Shown here one piece after another: positions 32,854 to 45,400 of a stretch of 64,000 bases of DNA. The stretch spans positions 310,001 to 374,000 of the forward strand of contig JACGCN010000042.1 of the NCBI GenBank assembly GCA_014905825.1, written 5' to 3'. This DNA is from Lyophyllum atratum (taxonomy: Eukaryota; Basidiomycota; Agaricomycetes; Agaricales; Lyophyllaceae). Each line of letters opens with the position of its first letter. Position 1 is the stretch's first letter. The position numbers and the translations under genes were made by a program. The notes under the pieces are model-generated. The model saw only the letters and a program-made list of their open reading frames with translations. It was not told where the DNA came from and ran no database searches.

Positions 32854-34196
32854 ATGCTTGCGGCCACCAACGCGTTTTTCGCGAGCTCGATCGCTAGGCA
32901 CTCCCTTTCCAGTAAGTCGGCGTTTCTTCCTCCAGCGAAAATACCGGGATGATTTACGAACAATCAACAGTCATAGCGTGGACTTGGCTAGTTTGGGACT
33001 ATGTATCCCGCTTTCCTGTCGAGTACGAAAGGGTTTGGAAGTGAGCCATGGAATTTCTCTACTTCGACTTTGCTTAACCTGATTTCCGATAGATCTGTGA
33101 TTACCGAGCGTCGAATATCATGGGTCTTCGCCGTTTATATCGTCACTAGGTATACTGGGCTAATTGGACAAACGTACGTTATTATTCAACTGCTGCAATA
33201 GAACGACCTTGAATGACTGATCTACCCTTCGCTCATTTTCAGCGTCAACTTAATTTGTACCACATGGCTTCTTACGAGACCTGCCATTGATCAGACAGCG
33301 TGCTCTCTTTGGTTCTCGTTTGAATCCGTCGTGATTCAGATTCTGTTCTCTGCCGTGCAGTACGTCATCATGCTCAGAGGTGCGATTTCTAGCCTCTGGC
33401 GTGGTCAACGCAGTTGACGAGCTTTTCGCCAGTCGACGCCCTCTATCTAAAGGATTGGCGCGTCCGCGTTCCGCTGTTCATCTGCTGGCTCACAGAACGC
33501 GTTCATCTGCTATACATAGCAGTCGAAACCTTCCGTGCCCTCCGAACGGACGCGACTTGCATGGTGGACCCACCCTCAGTCAGCCTCGTGGCCGGCATGG
33601 TGTACGCTTTGCGATTTACGTGAACTTGTGTTAGCGATTGAACTTCGAATTAGTATCACGATAACCTCCATCCAAATCATCATCTGGGGCCTGACATTAG
33701 CTCGGCTCTACGCGGTGGGCGGTCCCAGAAGCCCGCTGACGAGGCAGCTTGTCCGTGACGGTGCATTTGCTTGTGCTACGATAGTTGGTGAGCTCGTCAC
33801 GCTCACCTCGATCCTCCCATCCCTTACCTGGATCCGCAGCGTTTTATGTGGTCGTTGTTCCTTGCGATTTCTATGTCGAAATTTTCATTCACAACATTTA
33901 CGCGTAAGTGTGTTTCTCCTTCAGTTTCGTATTGACTCAGCCTTATTGCGCTTCTAGTTTTATGATCACTATGCTTTCTAACGTGGTAAGTCCCTTCACC
34001 CCGAGCTATCAATATTCGTGTAACGCAAGTTTGGCAGGGATGCCAGGTCATACTCAACCTTCGAAGCCTTCCTGTCGATGAGGAATCAAAGTCACCGCAC
34101 ACCAGGACAAGTACATGGTGTCTTGATACCCTCGAGACTTCGGACACTACCACCGAGGACGATGAAGCCTCGTTCAAGACGAAGGGTTCTTCATAA
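32854..34196 (+). CDS. DUF6533-like multi-pass membrane protein, array copy 3
   Basis: Nine exons with the same layout, uninterrupted, ending FKTKGSS and TAA. The start is MLAATNAFFASSIARHSLS. The signature exon, AWTWLVWDYVSRFPVEYERVW, is the closest of the three to the DUF6533 pattern. Helices: WVFAVYIVTRYTGLIG, FESVVIQILFSAVQYVIML, VPLFICWLTERVHLLYIAV and TSIQIIIWGLTLARLYAV. The fourth intron donor is shifted by a few bases relative to copies 1 and 2 (GTACGC used), keeping the frame. The tail, GCQVILNLRSLP, is followed by TSTWCLDTLETS. It is the most diverged copy. Function unknown; probably a plasma or internal membrane protein. Confidence 0.85.
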
Positions 34197-34942
34197 GGCC
34201 TATGCTGGACTATCTCCCCAGAGCTGGCATCGCTTTAGGGAGAATGAGACCTGAATTACGGCGTAACATTTACCGACGGAACATTTAGATGCATTCTCTG
34301 TTATCGACACGAAGAAATTGTGACATAATTGACATCTCTGCGCCTGCGACGCTGCCCGCTGCTGAGTCCGTTTATAGACTCCTCCTTGAAGTTGCGCCAG
34401 TAATCACGGCTACGTAGGGCATCTCGAAAACAAAAGCAAGACACTTAGATTTTCGTCATGTGGATGAGGAAATCGAAAGCTAGCCATGCTGCAAATGACA
34501 TAGACTTGCATCCGTAGCACGATAAGAACTATGGTTGTTCTCTCGCTTTGCACACCAACACCCAACATGACAAGGACTGCGCCGGCTTCTGCGGTCCCCA
34601 GGAACCATGTCAACCCCCTGGATTCAGCAACATGTTCTAGGGCCTAGAATGTGTCGTAGAATATGTCGCTGAACATATGATAAGAATCATGCGAATAGGG
34701 GCACCTCCGTCTGATGCCCTAACGTCGCAGAGGCCTCGCTTCCTCGAAATTGGCACTTGTCACCGTATCCTTTCCTCGTGTGCTGCCAGTACTTCATGAT
34801 AAGGCTGATAGATTTCCGAGTCGAATTCTATGGTAGGCCTGAAACCCGAAATGCCAACATAATATCCGTTTATAAAGTAATATTCAAATAATTTTACCCA
34901 CCCATCGCTCAACCTCATCACAACCCCACGTCCTGCCCTGCC
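34197..34942. other. Convergent intergenic spacer
   Basis: Between array copy 3 (+) and the charged membrane-anchored protein (-). Only short frames; no repeat or RNA gene recognised. Confidence 0.5.
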
Positions 34943-36276
34943 TCACTCCCAAACCAGCTTCCCCCGCTCATCCACACTCGCCGTCATACCCCCACTCGTC
35001 TTCTTCCCTCCGCCCGCCCTCTGCTGCTCCGCCATCCTCTCCTTCTCCAGCTCCCTCTTATGCTTCGCCAGCACCGCCAGCCTCTCCTTCTCATCCTGCG
35101 CTTTCCCAGCCTTCAGCGCTTCTCGCTTACTCGCGTTCTGGCGCTGGCGTTTCGTCAGAGTCTCCGGCGCGGACGAACGGACTTGGGTCTGCGAGGATGA
35201 TGGGGAGGCGTCGGTTCGTTCTGGGCCTGAGGGCGGGTTAGTTGAGAGGATGAGAAGGAGGTGAGAAGATGAGGGACGTACGGGAACGCTTGCTCTTCAC
35301 GACACCCCATCCAGCATCGTCGTCCTCCCCATCCACGTCGGCGTCGTTACGAACGTCCTCGTAGTCACCCCAGGAGAACCCTGAGGCTGGCTTCTCGTCA
35401 GGGCGCGGCTGGACACGCATGACGCGTGCTACGGTCGGGTGGTCTGGCGTTTCGAGCATACTGCACATAGGAATGTTGAGAATGCGAAGAACACAAAGAT
35501 TAAGCGAAAAGACTCAACTCGTCAACACCTGTTTTGCGCGGCTTGGGGAGGAGGCGCTCGGCAAGGGGTCGTCTGGCTTCAGTCAAACTCCGTGAAGTGA
35601 AGATATGCTCGTCATCGTCCGTTCTTTCGGCGACGGGTGATGAGCTACCAGTGACTGCATCTGCTTCGCTTGCGCTGGTCGTGGTGAGGTCTGCCGAGGG
35701 CCCTTCACGAGTTCGGCGTGACGATACGCGGGTCCAGGAGCCGTCAGTGTCGATGGAGGCCGACGACTGGAAGGATTGCTTCACAGTGCGAGCCTCTGTC
35801 AAAAAGGTGGAAGCGGGTTCCTGTTGCTTCCCCTGTTTTCCCTTCGCAGGTTTGTCGGGCAAGGTCTCTGACGCGGAAGCTCCTTTTGGCGCCGCAGCAT
35901 CGGGCTGTGTCGACGACGTGGAGCTCGCGAGTTTCGTCTTCTTCTTCTTTGGCTTTACGCGTTTGGATGACTCTGGAGGTGCTTCGCCCTCTGTGGTCGT
36001 GGCTCCGTCGAATCCGCCTGGGATGACGGCTGGGAAGGGTACGACTGCGGGCGTCAACGGTGTCGCTGGAGGTTCAGCATGAGGTGCAGACGCTGAGGGT
36101 TGTTTCTTCGTCTTCTTCTTCCCCTTCTTCGCCGATGGCTCTGCCGTGGAAGCGCGAGGAGTGCTGGTCGAGCTTCCAGCTGGAGCCAGCTGCGTGTACC
36201 CGAGGCCGATGGCACCAGCAACGACAACGAGGGTGACTGCAACCTCCGATGATAGAAGACTTTGAGAAGAGCCCAT
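34943..36276 (-). CDS. N-terminally membrane-anchored charged protein, conserved C-terminus
   Basis: Three exons on the minus strand: 36276-35529, 35443-35282 and 35226-34943, giving 397 residues. It starts MGSSQSLLSSE, followed by one hydrophobic helix (VAVTLVVVAGAIGLGYTQLA), so it is a tail-in signal-anchor type protein with most of its length in the cytosol. The middle is Lys/Ser/Ala/Pro-rich and disordered. Towards the end come TDGSWTRVSSRR, an acidic Trp-rich patch (SGFSWGDYEDV, DDAGWGVVKSK) and a helical C-terminus (QRQNASKREALKAGKAQ ... KHKRELEKERMAEQQ) closing with VDERGKLVWE. The last segment looks conserved among fungal proteins of unknown role, possibly at the ER or with ribosomes; I cannot name the family. 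The second acceptor was chosen because the nearest one gives a stop. Confidence 0.75.
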
Positions 36277-37039
36277 TGAGACAGGTAAGGTAGAGAATAA
36301 GGAACGGCGTCGGGGTTGGAGTGGGCAGCTGGAAATGGGTGGTGAGAGGAAAGTGACGTGGAGTTTCCACGTGTATGTATTATTACGCGTACACAACGCC
36401 ACACAACGCGTCGCGTCTTTCATCTCGATGTCAGAAGAGACGCGACACGCTGATATATATCCGTGGAGGAGTTGATATATAAGTATTTTCCCATCCAATA
36501 TGTCATTTACACCAATGAAAGGAGCGATACGAAGCCGTAGGCAGTGTCGATCAAAGCGCCTCCCAGAAATCAGATCTAGTCTGGTCTTAAATTTGGCCAG
36601 CAAACTCCGATTGAGACAAGGACAGTTCATTCAAAGGGCAGAGAAAAGAGATGGTCGGAAGGGACCAGGCGGTGGGGACCGGGTGGAAGGATTTGCCTAG
36701 GGTCAGTGGCAGAAGACGAGAAGTAGGTTGAAGAAGGAATCCTGCCGGGTACAAGGCTTAAACTCGAAGAAAAGCGAATTAACGTGGGCCTTTCAAGTCT
36801 TTGACCACATTGAGAGTCAGACTCTTGAAAAGTTCGTATGACAGAACCAAGGACAGAACTGTCGACTGACAGGAACGTTGCCTTCAGGCACCGTCCGAAC
36901 CACCGATCAGATGGTTGATCACACAGATCCATTTGATCCTGTCTTCTTCTAAGTTCAACCTGTTTCAACCTCCATCAATGGTTCAACAGGATTCCAGCTC
37001 CAAATGTTTTCGTCATGCCTGGACGAATGAAAGATAAAC
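36277..37039. other. Intergenic
   Basis: Promoter side of the membrane-anchored gene. A short run of ATATAT near 36450-36480 could serve a promoter. A minus-strand frame (36627-36968) has no features. Confidence 0.4.
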
Positions 37040-37435
37040 TCTCGATGTATAGGCAGGCCCCTCTAATTCCGCACCTGTACCGCTGAAGGAAAAACGACCG
37101 AACAGTCTGTCAGCCTTTAAATAACACAATCTACACAATCAATGTCTTGCGAGAGCTCATACCACTAGACCCTGCAAAAGGTGTTTTATGCACGATATCT
37201 GGAATTCTTGGTCTCGTGAGAGTACGCCTTCTATGCCTCGTACCACACGCAGAAATTTTTACCAGCGACCGTCAGAGAACGCTATTGACACCAGGACGAC
37301 TTCTTAGAGCTAGCCGAGCAGTGTCATAGGATTGGCCTCGTCGTATGGCGAGGAACATCCGGAGAATCTGAGGGCGAAGTCAGCCCGACGATACGGAGGG
37401 CCTTGTCCGAGTTGAAAGAGTATGGCCATCAGTAG
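37040..37435 (+). pseudogene. Relic of an NLR gene, N-terminal bundle
   Basis: DNA matches the 5' part of the intact NLR (about 42600-42955) across exon 2, the intron and exon 3. The reading LELAEQCH...LVVWR...SEGEVSPTIRRALSELKE parallels LELAEQCH...LVIWR...QESEISPAIRRTLSELNE. A one-base deletion just before the shared CCAGGACGACTT shifts the frame and gives a stop, and the sequence ends abruptly where exon 3 ends. No NB-ARC follows. It is a head fragment of an NLR sister gene, about 5 kb upstream of the intact one. Confidence 0.85.
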
Positions 37436-37813
37436 GAAACAAGACGCGTGTTCTTGACTGGCTGACACTATAGTAACTGCCTGGTCGTGTATATCGGTTA
37501 CAATGGTCTGTTATGCTTATTCCTCTCCATTTCAGTCACCCCCAATTCTCGAGGTCATCATGTCTCGTGGGCTTCCAGCCACGTCCAGGTGAGCGAGAAA
37601 CCTCGACCACATCACCGGAGGGGGTCCAGGAGCGCTTGACATCGAACCCCCGCAGGTCCTCCACAAACATCTTGAATAGCTTCGCCTTCGCCTTATTCCA
37701 ACCGCCCTACATAGCTCGGTCATAACTAGAGAGAACAGGGACGATGCGCTTGACGTGACTGACCTCGTAGGAGTGCGCCCAAGGATGACCCACGCGAATA
37801 GTTACTTTGACAC

Positions 37814-38715
37814 TTATCGTGGCTTGCGGTATAGCTGAAACAAAGCTGAAAAGTCGAACATTGGCTCGTCGAACTGAATGGGCGGCAAGTAGATGGCGAC
37901 TTCTATATGTTCGAGTATGGGGTCTACGGGTTTGAGAACTGTAAAGTTGCCCGAGAATATGTTCGCGTAGTTGATGACAAGACGAGTAGGATGGAGCGTC
38001 TAGTAAGAATGGAGTGTAAATATCCCCTTTCGAGAGGCAGCTCGGACATGATTTAGCATACATCGATAATGGAATTGCAGGTCTCGTTGCCTGGATAAGT
38101 GGTCCGTTCGACCGTAAGCGCGCGCAGAGTCTTGAGCGGCTGCAGATGTTGGCCGGGAGCGATTCCAAATTCCCCGGAAAGCTTGACATCTAGGAGAGAT
38201 GCCTGGACAAGCCAGTCCCATAGGTCCAGAGGTATGAGCGTCGGTGGGGTTATACCATCATGGGATGCAACAAGGGTGACTGAGATGACCTGTGTCAGAT
38301 TTTTGAGAGCGCTGAGGAGCTCTGGCATCAAAGTGAGTGGGTAAGATTCGGAAACTGTTTCGATGCCAGGAGGTCGAACTCCCATATATTTACCATCGTC
38401 AATGATCCACAGGTGCCGTACGAAGGGAGCCTTCGATCGTAAATGAGCAAGTCGTAGTTGGATCGCCTTTTCATCCCACCGGGCGAGGGAGCTTCCTTGG
38501 GGATAAGCTTTGTAGAATTTATTGGATCGTAGAGCTAGGGTATATTTTCGAAAGAGAATGGTTCCGCATGTATCATTCATCGAGCGGCATACCAGGGCAA
38601 GATGAGGGATGTCGAGGCGCCTGAGGGATATATCCCATGCTGTGTCGCCCGTAGGAATAAGATGGTGAACTATCTTCAAGCGGAGGTCTGCTGGGAGTGT
38701 GGATAGGTTTGCCAT
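37814..38715 (-). CDS. F-box-like protein
   Basis: Two exons, 38715-38062 and 37999-37814, giving 279 residues. The N-terminus STLPADLRLKIVHHLIP followed by LDIPHLALVCRSMNDTC has the spacing of a fungal F-box (Leu-Pro start, then L..L..VC). The rest, with repeated Leu/Val-rich segments (LRALTVERTTYP, LEHIEVAIYLPP), looks like a divergent substrate-binding region of the LRR type. F-box proteins recruit substrates to SCF ubiquitin ligases. Basidiomycetes carry large fast-evolving sets of such genes. The frame after the TAA at 37814 remains readable in another phase, so a further exon is possible. It lies between an NLR relic and glyoxal oxidase. Confidence 0.65.
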
Positions 38716-39685
38716 GCAAGGTGTGTATGATTTTGAGCGGAGAAGGCTGTGTCATGTCAGAAATAGGATGAGAAGGCGACGGAAGGTATTTGTCCATCAG
38801 CTTGATACCAAATAGCGGCCGCTACCGACGGTTTCCCGCTCAAAGAACGACGTCATCCTAGTCCATCCTCATGAGACTGTCTAATTTGAGACCCAATGCT
38901 TGCAACTTGCCATTATTGTGGTTGCCTAAAACTACTCTGACCCATGCTCGAAATTTGCATCAGAATTATCAAATACATACTGTCATTACCTGTTGGTCCC
39001 AGACTGTTCAAGGTACGACTTGTGCTTGACTTGTACAGGGTTGACGAGACTTAGTACACTTACAATTGCCACCGTAGGGGTGTGGAACATGAGTTCGTCT
39101 TCGCTTCAAACTTCCATTTTTGTGTTCGCTTCCTTGGTCATGTTAACGTCTTTCCTTGCCCAGGACATGAGCGTTGCTGTTATCCTTTTGGCTTTGGCCT
39201 TCCTACTGCGTCGCTGAACGCGCACTATTCATCTTATAATTGCGTCTAGAGCTTGACTCTCTGGATCTTTTTTGACAAGTGTCAGCGCTCACGACTTGAC
39301 ATATCCAGGAACGCAGGTCTCATTGGTCGAAGACGTCGGGCTCAGGCTAACACTCCGACCTCCAAATTCAATATTTACGTTCCAGACTGAGGTGTTATCA
39401 GCTCAGATACCATGATAGCCTTTGCTCTCTTGTCAGCCAACGGCTTCATGTTCCCGTCCGCTCGGCCTCCAGGGCTCGGCTGAGTCGGCTCGGGGACCAG
39501 GAACAATGATGGACGCGGCGTCACAACTCCGTGGTGCTCGGGGTCCTTCGTAAAATTCCCACCTACATCACCCATCACCATCACCGCACCGCATCCCGTC
39601 TCAAAACCACTCTCTCCTTCCTTTCTCTCGCTCGTTTGGTTTCTGTCCGTTTCTCCTCGACTTGGGCCGTCCAAGTCGCCACACC
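38716..39685. other. Divergent promoter region
   Basis: Between the F-box gene (-) and glyoxal oxidase (+). A frame at 38993-39217 has two hydrophobic stretches, but no clear start context or homology, and is not called. Nothing else was recognised. Confidence 0.4.
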
Positions 39686-42164
39686 ATGCTCTTACCACTT
39701 CCACTTCTGACCTTATGGCTGGCTTCAGCCTCGTCACCGGCATTGGCAGCGACCGCTGGCACGTTCGCAGCAGGAGGGAGTACTCTGGTTAGCGCCATGA
39801 TGGTAAGCACAATGTCGATCAATCGCCTATTCCTTTTCCTGACCTTTCTTGGCAGATGTTCCTAGGTAATGAAGAAAAGGTTTACATTCTAGACAAGGCG
39901 GAGGGCAATAAGGATTCCGTCGCCGGTCATCCAGCGTGGGGCGCAGTCTGGTACGTGTATTACGTCCGACCTTCCGTCAACCTCGCTGATTTATTCTCGT
40001 CATAGGGATATCAAGACTAAGCAGTCGACAGTTATGGACGTCAAAACAAACGTCTTTTGCTCATCTGGCATGCACTTGCCGAACGGATCCTTTGTGACGT
40101 TTGGCGGCAACAGCGCTGTTGGTCGTGGTGGAGCTGCCGGTTCAACTGGCTCCTGGGACGCTGAATATCAGGATTTCGACGGTTCAACGTCTATTCGTGT
40201 TCTGAACCCTTGCAAGTCATCCGACAACTTCGCCAGCCCGCAGTGTACATGGTTTGACGACGCTAGCGTTCTGCACATGCAGAAAAAGCGGTGGTATTCC
40301 TCAGCTGAGGCTCTCGCTGATGGAAACATTGTATTGATCGGTGGATTCGTTGGCGGTGGCTACATCAATCGAAACACACCCAACACTACTCCCGTCCCCG
40401 AAGCAGCCGAGAACACCTATGAATTCTACCCCGACAATGGGCGTGGAGTTAAGGATCTGCAGTTCCTATACAAGACAGGCGGTCTCAACGCGTACGCACA
40501 TTCGTTCCTGTTGAACTCGGGCAAGATGTTCGTTCAGGCAAATGTATCAGCAAGTTCGTTGTTTCCTCTCCAGTTCGACGATATTCTGACTCACGTCTCA
40601 TCTAGTGATTTGGGATTACAACGCCAACATCGAAACTCCCCTTCCTGACATGCCTGGTAACTTCGTCCGCGTCTACCCCGCATCTGGTGCCGTCGCCATG
40701 CTCCCCCTTACACCCGCTAATAATTATAACCCTACGATCATCTTCTGCGGAGGGAATGACATGGCAGAACCACAATGGGGTAATTACTCGTTCCCTGCCA
40801 TCAACACTTGGACCTACCCAGCGACACGTAACTGCCAGCGGATAACACCCGAGCCTACAGACGGTTCGGCGCCCGCGTATGAAGCCGACGATGATATGCT
40901 CGAGGGAAGGAGCATGGGTCAGTTTATCATCCTCCCCGACGGAAAGATGCTCGTCATCAACGGTGCTGCCAACGGCACGGCTGGTTATGCGGAGGCCACT
41001 GGCGAGACACGCTTAGCCAGCGACATGCCTTTCGGGATGTCATTGGCCTCTGGCCCTGTCGGTACGCCCGCTCTTTACGACCCCAGTGCACCGAAAGGGA
41101 AGCGTTGGTCCAACGCTGGCCTCGGCAACTCGCCCATACCCCGGATGTACCACTCCTCTGCCATCCTTCTCCCTGATGGCTCCGTTTTCGTCGGCGGATC
41201 CAACCCCAACGTCGACGTCAACACCAGCACCGTCTTCAACACCGAATACCGCTCCGAGATCTTCTACCCTCCCTACTTCTCCGCCAAGACTCGCCCTACA
41301 CCCTCAGGCGTCCCTCAGACCATCTCATACGGCGGTCCCTCCTTCGATATCACTATCCCCGCTAGCTGCTACGCCGGCTCCTCGAACGCCGCTGCCGCAA
41401 ACACCACCGTCGTTCTCCTGCGTGGTGGCTTCACGACCCACGCGATGAACATGGGCCAGCGATACCTTCAGCTCAACAACACCTTCACCGTCAAGGACGA
41501 CGGCTCCCTCATCCTCCACGTCGCCCAGGCGCCCAATCCCAACGTCTTCCAGCCAGGCCCATCACTTCTCTTTGTCACCGTCAACGGCGTCCCCTCTGTT
41601 GGCAGCATGGTCATCGTCGGTAACGGCGCCGTGGGCGTCCAGCCCACCGCCCCGGCCAGCACGCTCCCCGATAATGTCCTCTTGGACTCTGCGAAGGGTA
41701 CTGCAGACGGCGCCTCCGTCAATCCCGGTGGGAACGGCACCCAAGGCGGCGGCGGACCCGGGGAATCCTCCGGCGGCTCCAACCTCCCACTTATCATAGG
41801 CGCAGCCGTCGGCGCCATCGTCCTTATCGGTCTCATCGCCGCCCTAGGCGTCTTCCTGGCCCGTCGGCGCAGCGCCGCCCGTGTTCCTGCCACCCAGTAC
41901 ACCGCAACAGCGGGCGGGCAGGAGTACCGCGGCATGCGTAGTTCGGACGGGAGTGCGTTCGCCCCGCTGCATCGTGCGAGTGATAGTGATGCGTGGAACG
42001 GGAGCACGACGAATCTGAACGGGCCGTACAGGGATGACCATCATGATGCGATGGAGATGAGGGGGGGTGCGGGGGGGATGATGGGGACGGACTCGTATGA
42101 TCCGTATGCATCGAATTCGAATCTTGGGCATGGGCAGGGAGGGGCGGCGGGGTATAGACACTAA
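39686..42164 (+). CDS. Membrane-anchored glyoxal oxidase (copper radical oxidase, AA5_1)
   Basis: Four exons: 39686-39802, 39856-39950, 40006-40553 and 40606-42164, giving 772 residues. It has a signal peptide (MLLPLPLLTLWLASASSPALA), the N-terminal kelch-type propeller and the C-terminal DUF1929 domain. The catalytic set is present: the Cys of NVFCSSGMHLPNG and Tyr of RWYSSAEAL for the Cys-Tyr cofactor, Tyr and His of RMYHSSAILLPDGSVFVGG, and His of GGFTTHAMNMGQR as copper ligands. The family oxidises glyoxal, methylglyoxal and other aldehydes to acids with release of H2O2. After a Gly-rich linker come a transmembrane helix (LPLIIGAAVGAIVLIGLIAAL) and a cytosolic tail of about 90 residues, so the enzyme is tethered outside the cell, as known for Ustilago Glo1. 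H2O2 could feed peroxidases, including the peroxygenase nearby. Confidence 0.93.
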
Positions 42165-42469
42165 CTCACTAGATATATAGCTAATTTGGACTTTAGGAGG
42201 CGCGGCCTTGATTGCTCTCGTTTTGTTATTCACTTTCTTGGTTTATAGTTACTGGTGCTTTGGGAGTTGGTTTGCTCGCTATCTATATATGGGACACTCT
42301 AATACTGTATTTATGGACATTCTTTTGCATAGGTATTGGTTATGTTAGACGACGAGCACAACTCATGACATATAGTACCGTTGCCCCGCAATCTTTTAAG
42401 CGGGCCCTGCAGGTACCAACTAAATGGGTAAACGGCTCGCTTAACACAGGCTGCAGCCTGCGCGCAACT

Positions 42470-45400
42470 ATGACTAACTACCGTCATGCCAGGCCAGGCC
42501 CTCGACGCCAGGACAGTTTGCCAATATTCTCAGTGAGTTGTTTGTCTTTATCAGGGCTAGTATCCTTTGACACGACGTTATAGACTGGTGCTGCGAGCTC
42601 GCCGTCCAGACCGCCCGCACCCAAACAAATTGATCGAACCCTGTCCGGCTTGAACAATGCAATCTCAATCATAGATATTGTGAAGGAGATCGTTCCGCTG
42701 CAGGTAGTGAAGGGCGTACTTTCCACGATTTCGGGGATCTTGGGCATCGTGAAGGTGCGCCTGCTGTTGATCGATCGAATGCTGATTGCTCACTTCATTG
42801 CCACGTAGAACACGATTCAGAACCAGGACGACTTTCTAGAGCTAGCGGAGCAGTGTCATACAATTAGCCTCGTCATTTGGCGCGCGACCTCAGGAGTACA
42901 GGAGAGCGAGATTAGCCCGGCGATCCGACGCACGCTCTCAGAGTTGAACGAGTGGGAATCCGTTTCTCCCGGTGCTTTTCAGGCGCTGACTATGCTTCTA
43001 GGTTTTTGAGCGGTATCCGCGAGGCAGTTGACGAGCAAGTGCGAAAGCGCATGGCTTCGAAGGTCTTTCATGTCGCGATCAACAAGGACGTCATTGCGGG
43101 CTGGAGGAGAGACTTAGACCGTTTCCTGATTCTGTTCAATGTGAGTCATTCCCGTCCGTTGTACCTGTGTTTCCCTTAGATTATCAGACAGAACTCCATA
43201 TAACGGCGAATTTGAAGCTTGAGGAGCTGCTGGCCTCGTTCGAGGAATTCCGGACGACTGTGAAACTCGAGACGTACGTTTTCATTCGCCTTCAGACCAG
43301 ATATCACTGATTCCCTGTAGAGACGCCTTGGTTCCTAATGCCCTGCCCCTGCGGCCGACAATCTTCGTCGGGAGGGATGCCCTTGTCCGCGAGGCGACAG
43401 AGTCGCTACTGAAGCGCGACCACATTGCACTCATCGGTCCAGGGGGCATGGGCAAAACTAGTATAGCGCGAGCCGTTCTCAACGAGGATTCTGTCTCCAC
43501 CAAATTCGGCGAACATCGATACTTCGTCAGATACGATGATGTCGACGCCTCTCAGATTACACACGCGACGTTTCTCGACCGTATTGCCCGGGTCTTGGGA
43601 ATCAAATCCTCCAAAGCGAACACTCGTAGCTTGATACTGAGGGCACTTTCCTCTTCTGATAACATCCTCGTCGTTCTGGATAACGCTGAGACCTTCCTGG
43701 ACGCCGCATCCGATGCAAGCCACATTGCCACTTCTATCGACGAGTTCGGTGCCTGTCCCAACGTCGTGATCATGCTTACAACGAGGACATCAGGGCTCCC
43801 ACCCAACCTGAAGTGGGAGCGTCTCCGAGTCCCAGCACTTGACGAGAGTGCTGCTTGTACGGCATTTCAGGCGATATACCTACATCCCATAGAGACTCCG
43901 ATCCTTACCAGATTATTGTCGGCGTTGGACTTCCATCCTCTTTCCATTAACCTCCTCGCTCAAGTCGCCGTTCAGAATGACTGGTCATCTGCAGAGCTTA
44001 TTGCTGCATGGGACCGTCAACATGCCCTTCTCCTCGAAAACGGGGATGGGAAAGTCCACAGTATCGCGATGACCATCGAGATGTCGTTGAACTCGCCGTC
44101 GCTCAAGAAACTTGGGGACACTATTCGCCATATTTTGCAGGTCATTGCCTTCCTTCCCCAGGGCATCAATCGAACACAGCTGGTAGAAATATTCCCTTCG
44201 ATTCCGACGATCGAGAGCTGCACGGACGTCCTATGCAAACATTCCTTAGCTTACCGGAAGGGCGATTTCATCACTATGCTCGCTCCGATTCGCCTATATG
44301 TCTCCTCGCAGTACAATCACGACTCATTCACAGCCATTCCGCTCCTCTACCATGTCCAAACCTTTTACAACGTTCATCTTGAACGGGACCCTGTTGAAAA
44401 AGCAGTAATTCAGGTCGAGGATGTTAATATCGAGCACGTCATCGCTCGGAGTATCGCGAACTGCGACGTCAAGACCATGAAGCGTGCGTGCATACTGGCC
44501 ACCTACTTCTTGGACGCTTTGACGGAATACAAGCCTCGTGCTACCGCCCTACACCTACTGATCAAGGAGTTGAAGGCAGGTGAGCCATCGGCTAGATCCT
44601 TGCTATGCTTCAACATTGCGGATCGCCGGAGAAAACATAACATGCGTGCAAAGGCTATCTGCCTCTTCGCTGTTGCCACTCTTCAGATTGAAGTCGGCCA
44701 GTATGTCGAAGCGAGGGACGTACTCAAGGAGGTACGGGATATCGCCGTTGCCTGCGGGCGTGCTGGACGTGATCTCTGTAGGCTAGCGGACATGGGGATA
44801 GGCGAAGCCTATGCTACGCTAGGCAATTACGCCATGGCGGAGGCAAGTTTCGAAATTTCGTTGAGACCATCCAGCGTTTACAAAAGCACGGTGGACCGCT
44901 ATCTGGACGCATATAGCTATCAGTCCCTGGCCTCCGTTAGAATGCTCATGGGAAAGCCTGATTGTGCCGAGATGGCCCTCAGGGGAGTGAAGTTTCTCCA
45001 ACGGATGGGCGATGGCCAAGGTGTGCTCCAGGCACGATGCGCGGCTGGATATGCAGAATTAGTGCTGGGTAATGATGAACTAGCGGCACGGCAATTCAAA
45101 ACCGCTTTGGAAGCCATCTCAGAAGAAGTAGGCAGTGAATACCACTCGAGGGTAGTAATGGGGATGGCGGAGGTGGCCTACCGCCAAGGCAAGACAGCCG
45201 AAGCAGAGAGTTTCCGTAATCAGCTCAGCGACAGCCTCCTCCCCAAGCCCCATGCAAGCGCCCCACACGCACTTAGTATTTTACCCGTCCTATCAGCCTA
45301 CAAGGCCATGGATGGTGATGTCTCGCAGGCTCGGAGCGAGATATACCTTCTCGTCGACGAGGCCACCCAGTCTATCGACGCTCGTGCAGTCAACTGCTTC

